Of a stretch of 64,000 nucleotides of DNA, positions 16,100 to 25,078 are shown piece after piece (positions within the stretch are counted from its first letter, which is position 1; every line of letters begins with the position of its first letter). The notes below the pieces were generated by a model, which saw nothing but the letters and a program-made list of their open reading frames with translations, was not told the origin of the DNA and did not search any database. A program made the position numbers and the translations under genes. This stretch comes from an uncultured bacterium (GTDB lineage Bacteria > Desulfobacterota > BSN033 > UBA1163). The stretch covers positions 1 through 64,000 of the forward strand of contig CALLAL010000040.1 in the NCBI GenBank assembly GCA_938002255.1, read 5' to 3'.

Positions 16100-17441
16100 G
16101 GGCTATCCGGTGCTGGTGGTAGATGATGATGGGGAGATGTGCCGGTTGCTCTCCGAGGTCCTTGAGGAAGAGGGGTTTTCTGTGACTCCTCTCAACGATA
16201 GTCTGGAAGCCTCCAGATTATTGAGGAAGGAAGAGTTTGATGTTGTGATCACCGATCTAAAGATGAAGGGACTCAAAGGGCTGGATCTTCTTGAAGAGGT
16301 TCGGCAGATGGCTTCCATGACGCCGGTAATTATCATTACTGCTTTCGGAACCATTGAATCCGCTATCCAAGCCATGAAGATGGGAGCGTTTGACTATCTC
16401 ACCAAGCCCTTTCAAATGGAAGAGCTGGTATTGACCGTTAAAAAGGCTCTGGAAAATCGACTCCTCAGAAAAGAAGTCCTTCGACTCAGGAAGGAGGTTG
16501 CCTCTCGATACGATTTCCATCACCTCATCGGGAAAAGTTTCCCCATGCAGAAGATCTACGACCTCATTGAGCGGATCAGTCATACCTTCAGCAACGTCCT
16601 GATTACCGGAGAGAGTGGAACCGGCAAAGAGTTAGTCGCCAAAGCCATCCATTACAGCGGAATCAGAAAAGAGAATGCTTTTGTTGCCATTAATTGTGCA
16701 GCGATTCCAGAGGCGCTCCTTGAAAGTGAACTGTTTGGGTATAAGAAGGGAGCCTTTACAGATGCCCGATCGGACAAAAGAGGCCTCCTGTTTGAAGCCC
16801 ATGAAGGGACCCTCTTTTTAGATGAGGTGACTGAGATGCCACTGGCCCTCCAGGCGAAATTGCTTCGGGTCATTGAAGATCGGGAGGTTCGTCCCCTCGG
16901 CGATACCACCTCTTATCCCCTTGACGTGAGAATCATCTCGACATCGAACCGTGACGTGGAGTCTTTCATCAAACAAGGTCAATTTCGGGAAGACCTTTAT
17001 TACCGATTGAAGGTTATTGATATCGAGATGCCCCCTCTTCGGGAACGAAAAGAAGATATCCCTCTGTTGATCCAGCATTTTATTCATCGGTTTAACACAG
17101 AATTAAAAAAGAACATCTCTGGAGTTTCTCCAGAAGCCTTGAGACTCCTGCTCAATTACTCCTGGCCAGGAAATGTCAGGGAACTGGAAAATGTCATTCA
17201 GAGGGCTATTACTCTGAGTCGAAACGAATGGATTGTTCCTGAAGATCTGCCATCCTCTCTCCTTCCAAAAACAGATGATCGGATCTTTGAAAAGGCCATC
17301 GAAAATCAAATGACTCTCGCTCAATTGGAGCAAGAGTATATTCGAAGGGTGTTAATCAAAACCAGGGGAAACAAATCAAAGGCTGCTGCTCTCCTTGGGC
17401 TTGACCGAAAGACCCTCTATCGAAAACTTCAAGAAAAGTAA
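16089..17441 (+). CDS. NtrC-family sigma-54-dependent response regulator
   Basis: 450 residues from ATG 16089, with an AGGAGGTG ribosome site inside the kinase gene; a longer frame upstream is ignored. Domains: receiver (D56 in ITDLKMKG), AAA+ core with Walker A GESGTGK (174-180), GAFTDA (221-226) in place of the usual GAFTGA sigma-54 contact loop, Walker B TLFLDE, arginine-finger region, and a Fis-type helix-turn-helix at the C-terminus (NKSKAAALLGLDRKTLYRKL). It should activate RpoN promoters when phosphorylated by the upstream kinase. A matching sigma-54 site lies about 140 bases after its stop. Confidence 0.9.
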   Translation: MRPKGYPVLVVDDDGEMCRLLSEVLEEEGFSVTPLNDSLEASRLLRKEEFDVVITDLKMKGLKGLDLLEEVRQMASMTPVIIITAFGTIESAIQAMKMGAFDYLTKPFQMEELVLTVKKALENRLLRKEVLRLRKEVASRYDFHHLIGKSFPMQKIYDLIERISHTFSNVLITGESGTGKELVAKAIHYSGIRKENAFVAINCAAIPEALLESELFGYKKGAFTDARSDKRGLLFEAHEGTLFLDEVTEMPLALQAKLLRVIEDREVRPLGDTTSYPLDVRIISTSNRDVESFIKQGQFREDLYYRLKVIDIEMPPLRERKEDIPLLIQHFIHRFNTELKKNISGVSPEALRLLLNYSWPGNVRELENVIQRAITLSRNEWIVPEDLPSSLLPKTDDRIFEKAIENQMTLAQLEQEYIRRVLIKTRGNKSKAAALLGLDRKTLYRKLQEK

Positions 17442-17578
17442 TTTTCTATCACATTTTATATAAGACTGATTGTCCCAATTTGACCCAGACCGTTTCGTTT
17501 TGCCCCGTTTGATTTTGTTTCTAAAATCTGCCGCTTTTTCAATTCTTTGAAATTTAAAGAGAATTTATTCTTCAGCAT

Positions 17579-17595
17579 TTGGTATCCTGATTGCT
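17579..17595 (+). promoter_or_regulatory. Sigma-54 (RpoN) promoter candidate upstream of hflK
   Basis: TTGGTATCCTGATTGCT: GG at 17581-17582 and GC at 17593-17594 with exactly 10 bases between, matching the -24/-12 rule. The predicted start is near 17606, leaving a leader of about 150 bases before hflK. It lies in the 313-base gap after an NtrC-type gene. Two near-identical sites occur at 48243-48259 and 54440-54456. The rest of this gap (17442-17578) is A/T-rich, with a loose direct repeat CCGTTT..TTTTG at 17490-17518, but I see no clear palindromic activator site. Confidence 0.65.
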
Positions 17596-17607
17596 ATTAA
17601 TAAAATA

Positions 17608-17686
17608 GAAGAAGGCCGGGTCAGTTTTTTCACCTCCTCGAGTCGGGTGTGAATTTGGCAGAACCCTCTCTGACCAGGCCTTCTTC
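17608..17686 (+). promoter_or_regulatory. Long stem-loop in the hflK leader
   Basis: A 17-base inverted repeat: GAAGAAGGCCGGGTCAG (17608-17624) pairs with CTGACCAGGCCTTCTTC (17670-17686) with one G-T type mismatch. The loop is 45 bases and contains CACCTCCTCGAG, whose CTCCTC is complementary to the GAGGAG ribosome site of hflK (about 17744-17749). The stem would begin only 2-3 bases after the predicted RpoN start, placing it at the 5' end of the transcript. It could stabilise the RNA, regulate hflK translation or be a separate small RNA. Confidence 0.5.
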
Positions 17687-17754
17687 AAGTTCAAATATGG
17701 CCCATCAAAGATCGCTGATGATAATAAGATGGTCATTTGATAAGAGGAGAGACA

Positions 17755-18795
17755 ATGGCTTGGCAGGATGAAAGTTTTGGGAGAGGAGCAGGATATGGTC
17801 CTCCCTCCATGGAGGATGTGGTCCGCGATGTTCAAAATAAAATTCGAAGATGGGGATCAAGAAAGTTTCTCCTCATTCTATTAGCGATCCCCATCATCAT
17901 CTGGCTTGCTTCTGGAATTTATATCGTGGGTCCAGGAGAAGAGGGCGTTGTCAGGCAGTTTGGCAAAGAGGTTGATCGCACCCCTCCTGGTTTGCGGTAC
18001 CGTCTTCCCTGGCCTATTCAGACCCACGATGTGGTGCATTTGACCAAGGTTAGAAGGGCTGAAATTGGGTTTAGGACCGATCCGTACTCCGGAAAGGTGA
18101 GAGCAGAACCCAAAGAGGCCCTGATGCTCACCGGCGATGAAAACATTGTGGATGCTCAGCTTTTTGTCCAGTATGTGGTGAAAGATCCATCCCAATTTTT
18201 ATTCCGAGTTCGACACGCCGAGGGAGTCCTGAAATCTTCTGCTGAAGTGGCTCTCCGAAGTGTGGTGGGGCGAAATACCATTGACTTCACGATGACAGAG
18301 GGTCGCGTGGTTGTTCAGGATGAGGTGAAGAAATATCTTCAGACGCTTTTGGATGACTATCAAACAGGGTTAATGGTGACCGAAGCCAGACTGTTGGTGG
18401 TAGATCCGCCTGAGGAGGTCAAAGATGCCTTTCACGATGTCGTTAGGGCGTGGGAGGATCGAGAACGTTTGATGCGTGAAGCCGAGGGCTATCGAGAAGA
18501 TCTGATTCCCAAGGCTAAAGGAGAAGCGGCCCAGATGCTTCGAGCAGCAGAAGCCTATAAAGAGCAGAGAGTCATTCGGGCCCAGGGCGATGCCGGAAGA
18601 TTTTTAGATGTGCTCAAAGCCTACCGAAAGGGCAAAGAGGTCACTCGAGAGCGACTCTATCTTGAAACCCTGGAGAAGATTTTGCCCGGCAAAGAGAAGT
18701 ATATTCTTCCTCCGGAGGGAGGGTCATCAGTGCTGAAGTGGCTCCCCTTGAAAGAAGGTGTTTCGATTAAAGAGAAAGAAGGAAAAAAGGAGTAA
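17755..18795 (+). CDS. hflK: FtsH protease modulator HflK
   Basis: 346 residues from ATG 17755 (AAGAGGAGAGACA before it); an in-frame TTG at 17737 is the less likely alternative. A short Gly-rich N-terminus is followed by one membrane helix (~43-62) and an SPFH/band-7 domain (IVGPGEEGVVRQFGKE, TGDENIVDAQLFVQY), then a long helical segment with the RAAEAYKEQRVIRAQGDAGRF pattern. HflK and HflC form a large cage around FtsH in the inner membrane and control its proteolysis. It is followed by hflC after 6 bases. Confidence 0.93.
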   Translation: MAWQDESFGRGAGYGPPSMEDVVRDVQNKIRRWGSRKFLLILLAIPIIIWLASGIYIVGPGEEGVVRQFGKEVDRTPPGLRYRLPWPIQTHDVVHLTKVRRAEIGFRTDPYSGKVRAEPKEALMLTGDENIVDAQLFVQYVVKDPSQFLFRVRHAEGVLKSSAEVALRSVVGRNTIDFTMTEGRVVVQDEVKKYLQTLLDDYQTGLMVTEARLLVVDPPEEVKDAFHDVVRAWEDRERLMREAEGYREDLIPKAKGEAAQMLRAAEAYKEQRVIRAQGDAGRFLDVLKAYRKGKEVTRERLYLETLEKILPGKEKYILPPEGGSSVLKWLPLKEGVSIKEKEGKKE

Positions 18796-18801
18796 GGACA
18801 G

Positions 18802-19674
18802 ATGGATAGCAAAAGGCGAATGGCCGTTTTGATTCTCCTCCTCTTTGTTTTACTCGTCCTTTCAGGATCCGCTTTTACCATCGATGAAAGGGAACAGGCG
18901 ATCATCACCCAATTTGGGAAATACGTCCGAACGATTCAGGAACCCGGACTACATTTTAAAATTCCGTTCGTTCAGAAACTTCATCTCTTTGATAAAAGAG
19001 TTCTCACAACAGATGCGGTGGCCGTGGAGTATATCACCCTCGATAAGAAGAGGGTGGTTGTGGATCATGTCTCTCGATGGAAGATTGAAGATCCCTTAGA
19101 ATTTTATCGGAGCGTCAGGACGGAGGCAGGGGCGTTGGCCCGCCTTGAAGATATTTTAGTGGCACGGCTGAGACAGGAGATTGCCAAGCATCCATTTATT
19201 GGGTTCATTCGAGAGGAGAGGGAAAAAATTGTGGAGACGGTGGCTAAGGATGCCCATGAACAAGCGAAACGGTTTGGAATCAAGATTATTGATGTCCGGA
19301 TCAAACGAGCCGACCTCCCGAAGGAAGTGCAGGCGAGTGTCTATGCCCGAATGCAGGCCGAACGCCACCGGATTGCCAAACGGTATAGAGCCGAGGGGGA
19401 ACAGCGAGCCAAAGAGATTAAGGCTGAAACCGATAAAGAGAAAGAGATCATTCTTGCCAAAGCTTATAGTCAGCAGATGAAACTATTTGGGGAAGGGGAT
19501 GGGCGCGCGACAGAGATTTACATCGGTTCCTATGAGCAAGACGCAGAGTTTTATTCTTTCCTGAGGAGACTCCAACTGTATGAAAAACTTTTCGAGGGGA
19601 AGACCACTCTTCTTCTGGAGTCAGATTCTGAATTGTTAAAATATTTCAAAAGTCCCCGGGTGTCGGGAAAGTGA
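18802..19674 (+). CDS. hflC: FtsH protease modulator HflC
   Basis: 290 residues. One N-terminal membrane helix (~6-25), an SPFH/band-7 domain (FTIDEREQAIITQFGKYVR; DVRIKRADLP) and the HflC C-terminal helix with RAEGEQRAKEIKAETD. Partner of hflK in the same operon and RpoN-type promoter unit. The start ATG follows the hflK stop closely (translational coupling likely). 120 bases separate it from the next gene. Confidence 0.93.
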   Translation: MDSKRRMAVLILLLFVLLVLSGSAFTIDEREQAIITQFGKYVRTIQEPGLHFKIPFVQKLHLFDKRVLTTDAVAVEYITLDKKRVVVDHVSRWKIEDPLEFYRSVRTEAGALARLEDILVARLRQEIAKHPFIGFIREEREKIVETVAKDAHEQAKRFGIKIIDVRIKRADLPKEVQASVYARMQAERHRIAKRYRAEGEQRAKEIKAETDKEKEIILAKAYSQQMKLFGEGDGRATEIYIGSYEQDAEFYSFLRRLQLYEKLFEGKTTLLLESDSELLKYFKSPRVSGK

Positions 19675-19792
19675 GGACGGTCGTCCGCCCGTTTCAACAA
19701 TGGGAAAGTCACCGACTCCCTTTACCAGGCTTCGAAGGATCATGGATCGGTTGTTTGAAAGAGAATCTCCAGACTTCGTCATTGGTTAAGAT

Positions 19793-20200
19793 GTGGAAAC
19801 TCACAAAAAGATACTGATTGTTGAAGACGATGAAGAGATGAGGGCCTTGTTAGAGGACTTCTTTCTGGAAGAGGGATTCGAGACCGAATCGGTCAGCGAT
19901 GGCTCGGAGGCCTTCCGTAAGTTGGTCCATGAATCATTCCTTCTGGTTTTGACTGACGTTCGGATGCCCGGTTTAACCGGATTGGACATTTTGCCTGGGA
20001 TTAGAAAACTTCAGCCGGAGGTTCCCATTGTTGTGGTCACAGCGTTTGGAAGTGAGGATATTCGGGAAAAAGCCTTTATAAGAGGTGCAACAGCCTATTT
20101 GGAAAAACCTATTCAATTTTACAAATTAAGAGAAATCCTCCATGAGACCCTCTCTTCTTCTAAAAGCCTTGTCAAAAGAAAAGACACCTATAGTGTTTGA
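19793..20200 (+). CDS. Stand-alone receiver-domain response regulator
   Basis: 135 residues consisting of one CheY-like receiver: acidic pair EDDEE, phospho-acceptor aspartate in LTDVRMPG, VVVTAFGS and the conserved lysine in LEKPIQF. No output domain follows. It begins with GTG at 19793, directly after an in-frame stop, with no good ribosome site; an ATG about 15 codons later would delete the acidic pair. It could relay phosphate or bind a partner protein. It sits between hflKC and the glucosylglycerate operon on the same strand. Confidence 0.8.
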   Translation: METHKKILIVEDDEEMRALLEDFFLEEGFETESVSDGSEAFRKLVHESFLLVLTDVRMPGLTGLDILPGIRKLQPEVPIVVVTAFGSEDIREKAFIRGATAYLEKPIQFYKLREILHETLSSSKSLVKRKDTYSV

Positions 20201-20248
20201 ACCAATGGAGCACTCCGTCAGCAAAATAAAACTAAAAGGAGTCGTTTT

Positions 20249-21457
20249 ATGAGCGATTTTTTCCAGCCCGGAGTCATTACCACCTTACATCGCTTTAAGA
20301 GAGAAAACCTCGAACGAATGGAGATGGAGCTCGAATTCTTTTCAAGATACAACCCCATTGCACTGGTCCTGCCTTCCCTCTATTCCGAACTGAAAGAGAA
20401 AGCCCTCAAAGGCATCATTTCTGAGATTAAACGGGTCAAATACATTAACCAGGTGATTGTGACCTTGGGAAGGGCCAGTCAAAAAGAGTTTGAACACGCC
20501 CGAGAATTTTTTTCGGTCCTGCCCCAGGAGACGATTGTCATCTGGAATGACGGAGAACGTGTTCAATCCCTCTATCACATCTTAACACAGAACGATATCT
20601 CAGCAGGGGAGGACGGAAAGGGACGATCCACCTGGATGGCTTTTGGATATGTCCTAGCCAGTGGAAAGAGCGATGTCATTGTGCTTCACGATTGCGATAT
20701 TGTCAGTTATGATCGTGAGTTCTTGGCACGACTCTGTTATCCGGTAGCCAACCCTAATTTAGGATATGAGTTCTGCAAAGGTTTTTATGCACGGGTGACG
20801 AACAAAATGCATGGACGCGTGACCCGACTGTTTGTCACCCCCCTCATCCGATCCCTTGAGAGATTATTGGGTTATCTTCCCTTTTTAGTTTACTTGGACA
20901 GTTTCCGATACCCTCTCGCAGGAGAATTTTCGATGATTACGGATCTGGCACGGATCAATCGGATCCCCTGGGATTGGGGGCTGGAGGTGGGTGTCCTTTC
21001 CGAAGTGTTCCGCAACTGTTCCCTCAGGCGAATCTGTCAGGTTGATTTGACAGACAATTATGAACACAAGCATCAAGAGCTTTCTCCGGATGATCCGAGT
21101 AAAGGTCTTTTAAGGATGTGTACTGATATCGCGAAGAACCTCTTTCGAAACCTCGCCAGTGAAGGCATTGATCTGTCGGAGAGCCTCCTCAAAACCCTTA
21201 AGGCGACCTACCTACGAACTGCCCAGGAAGCCATTACCAAATACCATGACGATGCGGCCATCAATGGCCTCGATTTTGATCGTCATGAAGAAGGGGTCGC
21301 TGTTGAAACCTTTACCAAGGGGATTGAACTGGCAAGCCGGGCCTTTGTCGATGATCCCCTGAGCATTCCTCTCATTCCGAATTGGAGCCGGGTGACCTCT
21401 GCGATTCCAGATTTTCTGGAAAGATTGAAAAACGCTGTTGACGATGATAACACGTAA
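20249..21457 (+). CDS. gpgS: Glucosyl-3-phosphoglycerate synthase (GT81-like)
   Basis: 402 residues; start ATG with AAAAGGAG site. It transfers glucose from an NDP-glucose to 3-phosphoglycerate, the first step to the compatible solute glucosylglycerate. Sequence features match the bacterial and archaeal GpgS family: a GT-A fold with the metal-binding DCD motif (148-150, IVLHDCDIVSYD), GKGRSTWMAFGY, the YPLAGEFSM acceptor region, and DWGLEVGVLSEVFRN with YEHKHQ near the end. The phosphatase gene follows with a 14-base overlap, supporting the pathway call. Sugar specificity (glucose or mannose) cannot be fixed by eye. Confidence 0.82.
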   Translation: MSDFFQPGVITTLHRFKRENLERMEMELEFFSRYNPIALVLPSLYSELKEKALKGIISEIKRVKYINQVIVTLGRASQKEFEHAREFFSVLPQETIVIWNDGERVQSLYHILTQNDISAGEDGKGRSTWMAFGYVLASGKSDVIVLHDCDIVSYDREFLARLCYPVANPNLGYEFCKGFYARVTNKMHGRVTRLFVTPLIRSLERLLGYLPFLVYLDSFRYPLAGEFSMITDLARINRIPWDWGLEVGVLSEVFRNCSLRRICQVDLTDNYEHKHQELSPDDPSKGLLRMCTDIAKNLFRNLASEGIDLSESLLKTLKATYLRTAQEAITKYHDDAAINGLDFDRHEEGVAVETFTKGIELASRAFVDDPLSIPLIPNWSRVTSAIPDFLERLKNAVDDDNT

Positions 21458-22259
21458 GCGAGTCATTTTTACCGATCTGGATGGAACCCTGCTGGATCAA
21501 GAGACCTGTTCCTTTGAAGCGGCACAGACCGCCCTTCGTTTGATTCGCTCGGAAGGGATCCCTCTCATTCTATGCAGTAGCAAGACCCGGAGCGAGATCG
21601 AACGCTACCGAAGGAGGCTTGAGAATACCCACCCCTTTATTTCAGAGAACGGAGGGGCTATTTTTATTCCGAAAGGGTACTTTTCTTTCCCGTTTCCTTA
21701 TGGTAAAGAGTTGAATCAGTATGTTGTGTTGGAGTTGGGGACCTCTTACCCTGCTATCCTTGATGCGTTAGAGTCCATCAGAAGAGAAATAGGAGTGAAG
21801 ATCACAGGCTTCTCCGATCTCACTGAAGAAGAGCTGAGCGCCCTTACGGGAATGGGATTGGATGAAGCTCGATATGCTAAACAGAGGGAATATGATGAAG
21901 CCTTTATGGTGGAGGGTGGGAAAGAGGAGATCGAGAGAGTTAAAAAGAAGATCCAAGAAAAGGGAATGAATTACACCTGGGGAGGAAGATTTCACCATAT
22001 CCTCGGAAAGAACGACAAAGGAAAGGCGGTTCGGATCCTGAAAGCATTATATGAAAATGAATACTTTTCCGTCTTGACCATAGGCATTGGGGATAGCCTG
22101 AATGACCTACCAATGTTACTCGCTGTCGAGAAACCTGTTTTCCTTCAAAGAGAAGGAGAGCCAACTCCGTCAGAGGTTCCGAATCTCACCCTTATTCAGG
22201 GAGTGGGCCCCAGGGCCTGGAACGAAGCGATGTTAAGAGTCATTTTAAACGCCCATTGA
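21444..22259 (+). CDS. Glucosyl/mannosyl-3-phosphoglycerate phosphatase (HAD family)
   Basis: 271 residues from ATG 21444; an in-frame TTG at 21438 is possible. It is a HAD-IIB phosphatase: nucleophile motif FTDLDGTLLD at the start, CSSKTRSE as motif II, a late lysine (LGKNDKGKA) and GIGDSLNDLPML as the metal-binding motif. The SSKTR and SENGGAIF phrases are typical of mannosyl-3-phosphoglycerate phosphatases. It removes the phosphate from the product of the upstream synthase to give the free glycosylglycerate. The overlap with gpgS indicates coupling. Confidence 0.82.
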   Translation: MITRKRVIFTDLDGTLLDQETCSFEAAQTALRLIRSEGIPLILCSSKTRSEIERYRRRLENTHPFISENGGAIFIPKGYFSFPFPYGKELNQYVVLELGTSYPAILDALESIRREIGVKITGFSDLTEEELSALTGMGLDEARYAKQREYDEAFMVEGGKEEIERVKKKIQEKGMNYTWGGRFHHILGKNDKGKAVRILKALYENEYFSVLTIGIGDSLNDLPMLLAVEKPVFLQREGEPTPSEVPNLTLIQGVGPRAWNEAMLRVILNAH

Positions 22260-22328
22260 GCCTTTTCCCTTTCATCGAAAAGAGAGGGGGTCATCGGTTC
22301 ATATCAGCTTTAAAAGGGAGGGTGAACC

Positions 22329-22634
22329 ATGCAATTCTTTTACTGGTTGGTGTTGTTCATGGTGATCGGTCTGGCCGTTTTTGCCGTTCAAAATTCAAGC
22401 GCTCCACCGGTGGTGATCAAATTTTTATTATGGAGGATGGAAACCTCCCTCCTCTATACGCTTTTGGGATCTGTAGGCGTAGGGATCTTGATCGCCCTTT
22501 TCTTCTGTATCCCTAAGATGGTTCGTTCTTCCCTCCGATCGAGAGATTTGAGGAAGCAGGTTGGCAATCTTGAAAAAGCCGTCCATGGGCTTCCTCCTTC
22601 CGGTTCGGGCCGAGAGATGAACGGAGACCTATGA
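22329..22634 (+). CDS. LapA-domain (DUF1049) small inner-membrane protein
   Basis: 101 residues with a GGGAGGG ribosome site. Two membrane helices (~4-21 and ~41-63) separated by a short loop containing AVQNSSAPPVVIKFLLW, the hallmark of LapA/YciS-type proteins, then a basic cytosolic coiled-coil tail. LapA homologs work with LapB to control LpxC and lipopolysaccharide synthesis through FtsH. Here it sits inside the glycosyltransferase operon without a LapB neighbour; its stop overlaps the next start (ATGA). Confidence 0.72.
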   Translation: MQFFYWLVLFMVIGLAVFAVQNSSAPPVVIKFLLWRMETSLLYTLLGSVGVGILIALFFCIPKMVRSSLRSRDLRKQVGNLEKAVHGLPPSGSGREMNGDL

Positions 22635-23794
22635 AGAAAGCGATTATCATCCCTGCCTATCTTCGTTTTTCCCACCCCGATGCCTTGCTCACGTCAGAAG
22701 GGTTTGGGTTGACGAAAAGGGCGATCCAGAGTTTAGAGATTCTAAACGATCGTGATCATACGCTGATTCTTCTGGTTTCTATGAATCCTGCCGAAGGAGG
22801 AGGGGAACACTCCTTTGGGGAGATGGACCAATGCCTTCGGAAAGAAATCAAAAACCTTCGAGCCGGGAAGACCTTTCTATTTTCTAACCTTCACCTTTCC
22901 GGGGTGAGACAACACTTAAAACAAAGGGGTTTCCCATTCCTTTCAGCCTTTGTGGATCTGCAGGGCTTCTCAAACATTCGTAACACCGGCCTCCTGCTGG
23001 CTTATGTTTTATCCATGGAAGCGGTCATCTTCATTGACAATGATGAAGTTGTGGAAGATCCACTCTACTTGAAAATCGCCTGCGAACATCTGAACGAGCC
23101 TTATGAGGGCAAACTCCTCCAGGGCAAAGGAGGGTTTTATCTCGATGCCAATGGAGACATCCTTCTCCCCTCTCCCCGTCTCTGGTGGAGAATCCTGTGG
23201 AACAAGACTAAATGGATGAATGAGGTTTGGAAATCCCTCCTTGCCTCACCAGAACGATATCTCCCCTCCCCGATCCTTTTAGGGGGGAACCTCGTTCTTC
23301 ATCGCCAGCTCTACAGTCAAATTCCCTTTGATCCTTATATCCCCAGAGGAGAAGACACGGACTATTTGATCAATGCTCATCAACAAGGCTTCTGTATCCT
23401 GTTCGATAAAGAACTGAAGGTAAAACACCTTCATCCGCCCCGAACAGGGGAATTTTTTTATGAGGAATTACGGGGAGACATCGAGCGCTTTCTCTACGAA
23501 CGGGAAAAAGTAAGCAGTGGGATGCCCCTCTCCCTCGATCCTTACCCAGGATATTTCCTGAGGAGAACCCTTTATCTGAAGGCTTTTCTCACCGCCCTCT
23601 TGCTGGCCATGGATTATTTCAAAAAGCGAAAATGGAAGGAGGGTGCCAAATGCCTTGATCTGATGTCTCTTCTCATTCAAAAAAGAAAACAGGCCCCAAT
23701 GTCCTATGTTCCCTTTTGTGCGGAATGGGGGAGATGGATGGCAACCTTCCACGAAAAGACATTGGGTCCTCTCTTAGAATCCTGTTGGGTTTGA
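22631..23794 (+). CDS. GT-A-like glycosyltransferase of the glucosylglycerate operon
   Basis: 387 residues. The start KKAIIIPAYLRF, the acidic metal motif IFIDNDEVVED (~residues 134-144) and PRGEDTDYLINAHQQG (the ED motif of the second half) indicate an inverting-type GT-A fold. There is no signal peptide; the helical C-terminal region could associate with the membrane. The family is not one I recognise by name. Four-base overlap with the LapA-like gene and 3-base spacing to the next glycosyltransferase show one operon. It may extend the glucosylglycerate head with another sugar or act on an envelope glycan. Confidence 0.65.
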   Translation: MKKAIIIPAYLRFSHPDALLTSEGFGLTKRAIQSLEILNDRDHTLILLVSMNPAEGGGEHSFGEMDQCLRKEIKNLRAGKTFLFSNLHLSGVRQHLKQRGFPFLSAFVDLQGFSNIRNTGLLLAYVLSMEAVIFIDNDEVVEDPLYLKIACEHLNEPYEGKLLQGKGGFYLDANGDILLPSPRLWWRILWNKTKWMNEVWKSLLASPERYLPSPILLGGNLVLHRQLYSQIPFDPYIPRGEDTDYLINAHQQGFCILFDKELKVKHLHPPRTGEFFYEELRGDIERFLYEREKVSSGMPLSLDPYPGYFLRRTLYLKAFLTALLLAMDYFKKRKWKEGAKCLDLMSLLIQKRKQAPMSYVPFCAEWGRWMATFHEKTLGPLLESCWV

Positions 23795-23797
23795 TCT

Positions 23798-25063
23798 ATG
23801 TCAGAAGAGATGACCAAACTCTCGTTTGAGAAACAGATTGAAAAAATTCAACAGGCGGATCTCGTGGTCGGCATTCCAAGTTACAATAACGTCCGGACCA
23901 TTGGTCATGTCGTTCGGGCGGTCATCGCTGGCCTCGCCAAATATTTTCCTAAGGCGAGGGCGGTTTTGATCAATTCCGATGGTGGATCCACCGATGGAAC
24001 ACAAGAGATGGTCAAGCGAGTTCAAATTGAGGACTTTAAAACGATTCTCACGTCTCACCCTGTTCACCCGATCCAAAAGATTGTGACTCCCTACCATGGA
24101 ATCCCTGGCAAGGGAAGTGCTTTTAAAATGATTTTTGCAGGGGCCACCTCCCTCCGTGCTAAAGCCTGTGCCGTAGTGGATTCGGATTTAAGATCGATTA
24201 CCCCAGAGTGGGTGGAACTTCTTATTCGACCCATTTATGAGGAAGGGTTCGATTACGTGGCGCCCCTTTATGCCCGACATAAATTCGATGGGACAATCAC
24301 CAACAGTATTGTCTATCCTATGACGAGGGCTCTTTATGGCAAAAGGGTTCGGCAGCCCATTGGAGGGGATTTCGGCTTTTCAGGAAACCTGGCCCAACAT
24401 TATTTAACCCAAGAGGTATGGGAGACCGATGTGGCTCGATTTGGGATCGATATCTGGATGACAACCCTCGCCATTGCCGAGGGGTACAGGGTCTGTCAAT
24501 CCTACCTGGGAGCTAAAATTCACGATGCCAAAGACCCGGGAAGCGATCTGGGCCCTATGTTCACTCAGGTGGTCTCTTCGGTTTATCGGTTGATGGAAGA
24601 TTATGAGCCTCTCTGGAAAGACGTCAAAGAATCCCAATCGGTTCCGACCTTCGGGTTTCATTACGAGGTGGGACTGGAACCGATAGCGGTCAAATTGGAA
24701 CGGATGATCGCGAATTTTCGATTGGGGGTGAAAGACCTGATGGAAATCTGGATCAAGGCACTCTCCCCTGAGACCGCCCATTGGCTGAAATCGATCAGTC
24801 AATTATCCGATGAGGCTTTCTCCTTTCCACAAGACCTCTGGGTTCGTATCATTTACGATTTTGCAGTGGCTTATCACAAAGGGTTCGTTCATCGGGATCA
24901 CCTATTAAGATCGATGATTCCCCTCTATTTGGGGAAGGTGGCCTCCTTTGTGAAAGAGAACATCGATTGTTCAGCCAGTGAAGTGGAGGAAAGGATTGAG
25001 CACCTCTGCAAGACGTTTGAGGAGATGAAACCTTACCTCATTGAACGTTGGGGTGAAGGTTAG
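23798..25063 (+). CDS. GT2/GT81-like glycosyltransferase
   Basis: 421 residues. GT-A features: VGIPSYNNVRTI near the N-terminus, INSDGGSTDGT, GKGSAFKMIF, metal motif VVDSDLRS, and QPIGGDFGFSG with DVARFGIDIWMTT, which recalls the acceptor region of glycosylglycerate-forming transferases. It is soluble. The context beside gpgS and its phosphatase suggests a second glycosyl transfer, for example to a di-glycosyl glycerate such as mannosylglucosylglycerate, but this is inference. Alternative: synthesis of a glucosylglycerate-capped polysaccharide. Confidence 0.65.
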   Translation: MSEEMTKLSFEKQIEKIQQADLVVGIPSYNNVRTIGHVVRAVIAGLAKYFPKARAVLINSDGGSTDGTQEMVKRVQIEDFKTILTSHPVHPIQKIVTPYHGIPGKGSAFKMIFAGATSLRAKACAVVDSDLRSITPEWVELLIRPIYEEGFDYVAPLYARHKFDGTITNSIVYPMTRALYGKRVRQPIGGDFGFSGNLAQHYLTQEVWETDVARFGIDIWMTTLAIAEGYRVCQSYLGAKIHDAKDPGSDLGPMFTQVVSSVYRLMEDYEPLWKDVKESQSVPTFGFHYEVGLEPIAVKLERMIANFRLGVKDLMEIWIKALSPETAHWLKSISQLSDEAFSFPQDLWVRIIYDFAVAYHKGFVHRDHLLRSMIPLYLGKVASFVKENIDCSASEVEERIEHLCKTFEEMKPYLIERWGEG

Positions 25064-25078
25064 GAGGAGGTGAGTCGA

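Noticed and set aside
19700-19789. 29-codon frame MGKSPTPFTRLRRIMDRLF... between hflC and the receiver gene
   Set aside because: No ribosome site and no recognisable family; it ends three bases before the next GTG. May be chance or a remnant.
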